NCBI GenBank assembly: GCA_036971715.1
Contig: JAVHJL010000005.1
Coordinates: 372,001 to 436,000, forward strand
Direction: 5' to 3'
From: Arthrobotrys musiformis
Lineage: Eukaryota > Ascomycota > Orbiliomycetes > Orbiliales > Orbiliaceae
DNA length: 64,000 nt
Every line of letters starts with the position of its first letter. Positions within the stretch are counted from its first letter, which is position 1. The notes under the pieces are model-generated. The model saw nothing but the letters and a program-made list of their open reading frames with translations. It did no database searches and had not been told where the DNA came from. A program made the translations under genes and the position numbers. Of the stretch, positions 60,132 through 64,000 are shown one piece after another.

Positions 60132-61528
60132 ATGGCGCCCTTCAATCCGACCCTCAAAACCGCATATTGGTCCCTCGTGGGCTGCGGTTGTATCTACGTA
60201 TCCTTCCTCGCTCTCCTTTTAGTCCCGGTCGTTCAGAAGAAGTAATCCCCTCCCTATCGCTCTACTTCAATGTTGTAGAATAGTGGTAATAATGATAATG
60301 TGGTAGCTTCGTCTACCTCCACCACGTCAAACTTCCCATTTGGCCCGACATCTCCCGCCCGGAACAACTGGGCTTCGCATCTAACGAAGTCACGCCGTTC
60401 TACCTGAATACCCCTGACCACGAGCGGTTATTCGCGTGGCACATGCTGCCGCATCAGGTGTATGCAAAGCATCGGGATGAATTGTTGAGGAGGGATGTGG
60501 GACTTGTGGAGGATGTTACGCAAACTTTGGGGTTTAAGCTTTTGAAGGAGGATGAGGAGGCTAGATTGATTGTGTTTTGTAAGCTCCTTTTCTGTTATAT
60601 ACCCTGCGGGTCACTGCTAATATACGGAGTATATAGTTCACGGGGTACGCTCGACTGCTCGAAGCAATGGTTTAATGGTGGGCATGTTCTAACGAAATTT
60701 TAACGATTTTAGAACGCCGGAAACGTCGCACAAGGATACCGCCCGGACGGCTACCGCGCATGGTCCGGCGTCGACTCCTCCAAAATCCACATCCTCACAT
60801 TCGACTACCGCGGTTTCGGGCGTAGCACCGGTACCCCCTCGGAGCCCGGATTGATAATTGACGCCATCACAGCACTCAAATTCGCGATAAACACAGCCGG
60901 CATCCCGCCCTCACGAATCCTAGTCATCGGCCATTCCCTCGGTACGGCCGTAACCCTCGGTGCAACCGAACAAATCGCAAGGGAAGAAGGCATCGAATTC
61001 GCAGGAATAATCCTCTGCTCCGGGTTTTCCAAACTGAAGACCTTGATATTAACCTACTCAGCCGGCGGGGTGATTCCCATTTTATCCCCGTTAAGACCGT
61101 ACCCGATCGTTCAAAAGTGGTTGACGAAGTATGTTCGGGAACCGTGGGATGGTGAAGAGCGCTTGAAGAGTTTGGTAAAGCATTCGCCAAAGTTGAGGTT
61201 GACAATGGTACATGCGCATAATGATTATAGTATTACCTGGACGCATTCGCAGATATTGTTTCATACAGCTGCGAATGCGATTACAGCATTGCAGGCTAAG
61301 AACCGCATTGATGGGGCAGGGGTTGATGAACCCTTGGATTTCGAGGAGATTGAAAAGAGGAAGCAGAGGGTGGAGCTTGGTGATGAAGGTTATGTCGATA
61401 CCTGGGTTGAAGGGGTGCCTGCCGGCGGACGGAAGATTGAGAACAGATTGGTGAAATGGGGTGGACATGACCAGATTTTGGTCGCATCGGCGACAAGATT
61501 GGTGATTCGGGAGATGCTTGGGTTATAG
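60132..61528 (+). CDS. ABHD12-like membrane alpha/beta hydrolase
   Basis: Four exons (60132-60241, 60307-60578, 60637-60644, 60713-61528) encode 401 residues. One N-terminal membrane segment (about 12-34) is followed by the hydrolase domain. FHGNAGN (128-134) forms the oxyanion region, GHSLG has the nucleophile Ser205, HNDYSI the likely acid Asp301 and GGHDQ the base His382. The third exon is only 8 nt and supplies the His-Gly of HGN; both neighbouring introns have GT/AG ends and the phase works only with it. ABHD12-type enzymes hydrolyse monoacylglycerols and lysophosphatidylserine; the fungal substrate is not known. A Ser/Asp/His triad is complete, so the enzyme is probably active. Confidence 0.88.
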
Positions 61529-61621
61529 ACCCCATATGTCGACTAGATAGTTGGATAGATGGATAGAAAGTTGAATCCTATTTCTTCTCTTTTTGTTTTT
61601 TTCCTTAGATGAACCTCATCG

Positions 61622-62314
61622 TCATCCATCCTCTTTCATTGCTTCGATTTCGGCCTTCAAGCGGTCTTTCCTCTCTTCTCTCCAGGTCTTGTGTAGTTCT
61701 TCGACTTTCCCACCAACCAAAGTCGTGTTCCCGGGTTGTAGCATCAGTACCCCTCTTACAACTTTCGCGTCTCTGATCACCAACTTAGTTCCAATATTCA
61801 TGCCAATCCCCACTCCATTGAGGGGTTTGAATTCAAAAGCATAAACCCTCGTCCCATTCGCGTCCTCCAGTAGCAATTTATGGGGTCCACCGACACCCGT
61901 CAACCCAAGATTATCAGGATCATTATCCTCGCCTTCCCCGGGAACAACCCTAATAACCTCCTTCCCTTTCATCTTCTCGCCCCGCTCTGCAGATTCCAAT
62001 GCATCGAGCTGGGAAAGCTTGCTATGCCCTATATCCTCCACATCAACGATTTGTGCGACAATAGGGCCTTTCAGACGTGATGAAGCGTTTTTGACGTCGT
62101 GGATTGCAGACGGGAAGGTGTTCTCTGGGGTTGGTTGGACGGAGAGGGTTATTTCCGATGCTAGCAGGCGGAAGAGGGCTGTTTGGGTTAGGGATTGGAA
62201 GGGAAGATTGGGTTTTTGGGTGGAAAGGAAACTGGCGAGCCAGGTTTGGGAGGGCAGGATGGATTTGGTGGAGACCAGATGGCTGGAGATTTGGATTGCC
62301 AGCGAGGGTGCCAT
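61622..62314 (-). CDS. RMI1: RecQ-mediated genome instability protein 1 (RMI1)
   Basis: A single exon encodes 230 residues beginning MAPSLAIQI. The frame stays open upstream, but that part reads through the minisatellite, so the start at 62314 is preferred. PSQTWLASFL and TQTALFRLLASEI (N-terminal helices) are followed by an OB fold with GPIVAQIVDVEDIGHSK, then ERGEKMKGKEVIRVV, PHKLLLEDANGTRVYAFE, IGTKLVIRDAKVVRGVLML and LGGK-like GGKVEELHKTW. These are the conserved stretches of RMI1, partner of the RecQ helicase Sgs1/BLM and topoisomerase III in dissolving double Holliday junctions. The protein is near the size of yeast Rmi1 and lacks the longer C-terminus of animal RMI1. Confidence 0.88.
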   Translation of the reverse strand: MAPSLAIQISSHLVSTKSILPSQTWLASFLSTQKPNLPFQSLTQTALFRLLASEITLSVQPTPENTFPSAIHDVKNASSRLKGPIVAQIVDVEDIGHSKLSQLDALESAERGEKMKGKEVIRVVPGEGEDNDPDNLGLTGVGGPHKLLLEDANGTRVYAFEFKPLNGVGIGMNIGTKLVIRDAKVVRGVLMLQPGNTTLVGGKVEELHKTWREERKDRLKAEIEAMKEDG

Positions 62315-62746
62315 GGCGGTTAAATTAGTATTATGGCCTTGAATTCCATATGTTACCCGGTGATGCCGATGCCAAAGTGCATTTTGACACTGATGAAGTT
62401 GGTGAAGTTGGTGAAGTTGGTGAAGTTGGTGAAGTTGGTGAAGTTGGTGAAGTTGGTGGAGTTGGTGGAGTTGGTGAAGCTGGCGAGGTTCACGAAGATT
62501 GCTGTGGTGTTTGTCCTCGAGATGTGTTGCAAACCCGCCCAGTCCAAAAAGGGCAACGATTTTTGGTGGTCGATTTTTTTCTTTCTTTTCCTCTTCGATT
62601 CCCCAAAAAACTTCAACAGCTATCGATACCGTCGCACGAAAGACAGCTCGACAGAACCACCGCCGAACAACCAAAATACCCAATATCGCTCTATAACCGA
62701 TATAATCGCTGTTACTGCTACTATATCTTAGCTAGAATCATTCATC
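62315..62746. promoter_or_regulatory. Divergent promoter region, RMI1 / PNO1
   Basis: Only 432 bp separates the two start codons. It contains the 9-nt minisatellite at 62395-62484, closer to RMI1, and a T-rich tract near 62571-62597. Confidence 0.5.
62395..62484 (+). repeat. 9-nt minisatellite (GAAGTTGGT), ten units
   Basis: Seven perfect GAAGTTGGT units (62395-62457) are followed by two GGAGTTGGT and one GAAGCTGGC. It lies between RMI1 and PNO1 in the probable shared promoter, about 80 bp upstream of the RMI1 start. Unit length is a multiple of three, which keeps both strands open, but neither translation belongs to a gene. Confidence 0.9.
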
Positions 62747-63701
62747 ATGCCAGCTCCAACAGCTCTCATAAAGCCTGTCGAGGAACCGTCGGCCGCCCCA
62801 CAGTGGTCCGAAGGTACGCTATTACCCCGCGAAGATGTCGATATAGTGGCATACAATGAGACTAATTGGGATCGCAGCTACCGATGATATCGCTCTCGAT
62901 GCTCAGACGCTGTCTACCACCGTCGAGGGTACAGAGAACCCAGTTCACGAGGATACAGAGATGCGGATAGATGAAGAAGGAAGACCGGTTTTCAAACCTG
63001 CAAAGCAAAGTGTACGATATTTCTCCAGCACCTTATTCACAGCTACCCTATCCTAATCGATCAATAATATTGCAGGAAAAATTCTACAAAATAGAAACCC
63101 GCAAGGTCCCAGTCCCTCCTCACCGCTTCAGCCCTCTCAAAGCCGCCTGGCCCAAAATCTACCAACCGATAGTCGAACATCTCAAAGTCGACGTCCGGAT
63201 GAACCTAGCCACGAAATCCGTCGAAATCCGCAATTCCAAGAAAACCGAAGATCCAGGAGCACTCCAGAAAGCCGCCGACTTTGTAAAAGTCTTCACATTG
63301 GGATTCGATATCGATGATGCTATCGCTCTGTTGAGGTTGGATGAGTTGTATACTGAGACATTTGAGATTAAGGATGTGAAGACTTTGCAAGGAGAGCATT
63401 TGTCTAGAGCTATTGGACGTATAGCTGGAAAAGACGGGAAGACACGGTTTGCGATTGAGAATGCGACGAAGACTAGAATTGTGCTGGCAGATAGCAAGAT
63501 TCATATTCTGGGTGCTTTCCAGAACATCAGAATGGCTAGAGAGGCGGTTGTTAGTTTGATTCTAGGTGCTCCACCGGTAAGTTCACCCTTCGTTTTTACA
63601 ACTTTCTGGCTCGAAAAAATGGTACTAATAAATTGGTGAAATAGGGCAAGGTATATGGCTCTCTAAGAACTGTAGCAGCCAGGCAGAAGGAACGATTTTA
63701 G
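62747..63701 (+). CDS. PNO1: Pre-rRNA processing protein PNO1/DIM2 (KH domain)
   Basis: Four exons (62747-62813, 62878-63011, 63076-63576, 63645-63701) encode 252 residues. PNO1 binds the 3' region of pre-18S rRNA and, with the endonuclease Nob1, controls final cleavage in 40S subunit maturation. An acidic N-terminal extension (1-66) precedes EKFYKIETRKVPVPPHRFS, a degenerate first KH-like region. The second KH domain contains HLSRAIGRIAGKDGKTRFAI with the RNA-contacting loop, then LGAFQNIRMAREAVVSLILG. The end, GKVYGSLRTVAARQKERF, comes from the last exon and is characteristic of the family. Size and order match yeast Pno1. Confidence 0.94.
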
Positions 63702-64000
63702 GATCTACGATCTGCTGCTATGTGAAGTCTATCTGCTGTTTAATTTATGATGCATGATATTATATATATTCTATGCCGGGTTTGGAGTTTAGCATTTGGG
63801 GTGGGTTAGCGGCGTATAAAAGTGCTGTTTCTTTCTTGTCCCTTTTTGTTCATATCAGAATTTTATAGAGTACCTGAATGTATAAAATCATTCGATCTAT
63901 TGAACTAGATACCATCAATTGCAGTCACGGGATTAGGAGATATATAATTTTGAGAGGAGAGGGTTGAAGTTTGGGAATTCAGCTACTTTCGGCGTGATAT
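63702..64000. other. Region downstream of PNO1
   Basis: AT-rich 3' flank with AATTTATGATG and ATTATATATA tracts. No further gene is visible before the window ends. Confidence 0.5.

Noticed and set aside
1..64000. An autonomous transposase that could explain the mini-elements
   Set aside because: No frame of the needed length or with transposase-like motifs exists in the window; any source element must be elsewhere.

Overview
The window looks like nuclear DNA of a filamentous ascomycete (Pezizomycotina). The genes are split by short GT-AG introns, mostly about 46-126 nt, with fungal branch sites of the CTAAC/CTGAC type. The identifiable proteins (IKS1 kinase, MIC60, ILV1, RMI1, PNO1, a Mup1-type permease) are typical fungal ones. 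The species cannot be named. The very long repeat-rich spacer beside compact genes would fit a genome swollen by transposons, such as many Pezizomycetes, but that is inference.

Layout. Positions 1 to about 28,100 hold no gene I can support. This stretch has only short chance reading frames, degenerate minisatellites, palindromes and many very short insertion-like repeats. From 28,119 to the end the window is gene-dense: IKS1-like kinase (-), PHAF1/UPF0183 protein (-), Rab5-type GTPase (+), MIC60 (+), a small three-RPEL protein (+), two tandem cysteine-rich F-box-like paralogues (+,+), a 906-aa protein of unknown function (-), a Mup1-like amino-acid permease (+), threonine dehydratase ILV1 (+), an 852-aa acidic protein of unknown function (-), an ABHD12-like alpha/beta hydrolase (+), RMI1 (-) and PNO1/DIM2 (+). 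Exon joins were worked out by hand; for each spliced gene the exon lengths add up to a whole number of codons.

The genes are mostly unrelated housekeeping functions: endosome and autophagy (Rab5, PHAF1), mitochondrial cristae (MIC60), isoleucine synthesis and amino-acid uptake (ILV1, Mup1-like), recombination-intermediate dissolution (RMI1) and 40S ribosome assembly (PNO1). Divergent pairs that share a promoter region are PHAF1/Rab5, the 852-aa protein/ABHD12-like hydrolase, and RMI1/PNO1. The RMI1/PNO1 spacer carries a 9-nt minisatellite.

The most unusual signal is a dispersed set of tiny elements (core 8-32 nt) built around T(G/A)GTCTCG, often followed by an AGAC or CCAGAC arm. At least a dozen are bracketed by direct repeats of about 9 bp (7-13 bp seen), as expected for target-site duplications. 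They are concentrated in the gene-poor part. The two clear copies in the gene-dense half are both non-coding: one in an ILV1 intron, one between the F-box-like paralogues. A 9-bp duplication fits Mutator-like DNA transposons, so these may be excision footprints or extremely small non-autonomous elements. No transposase gene is present in the window.
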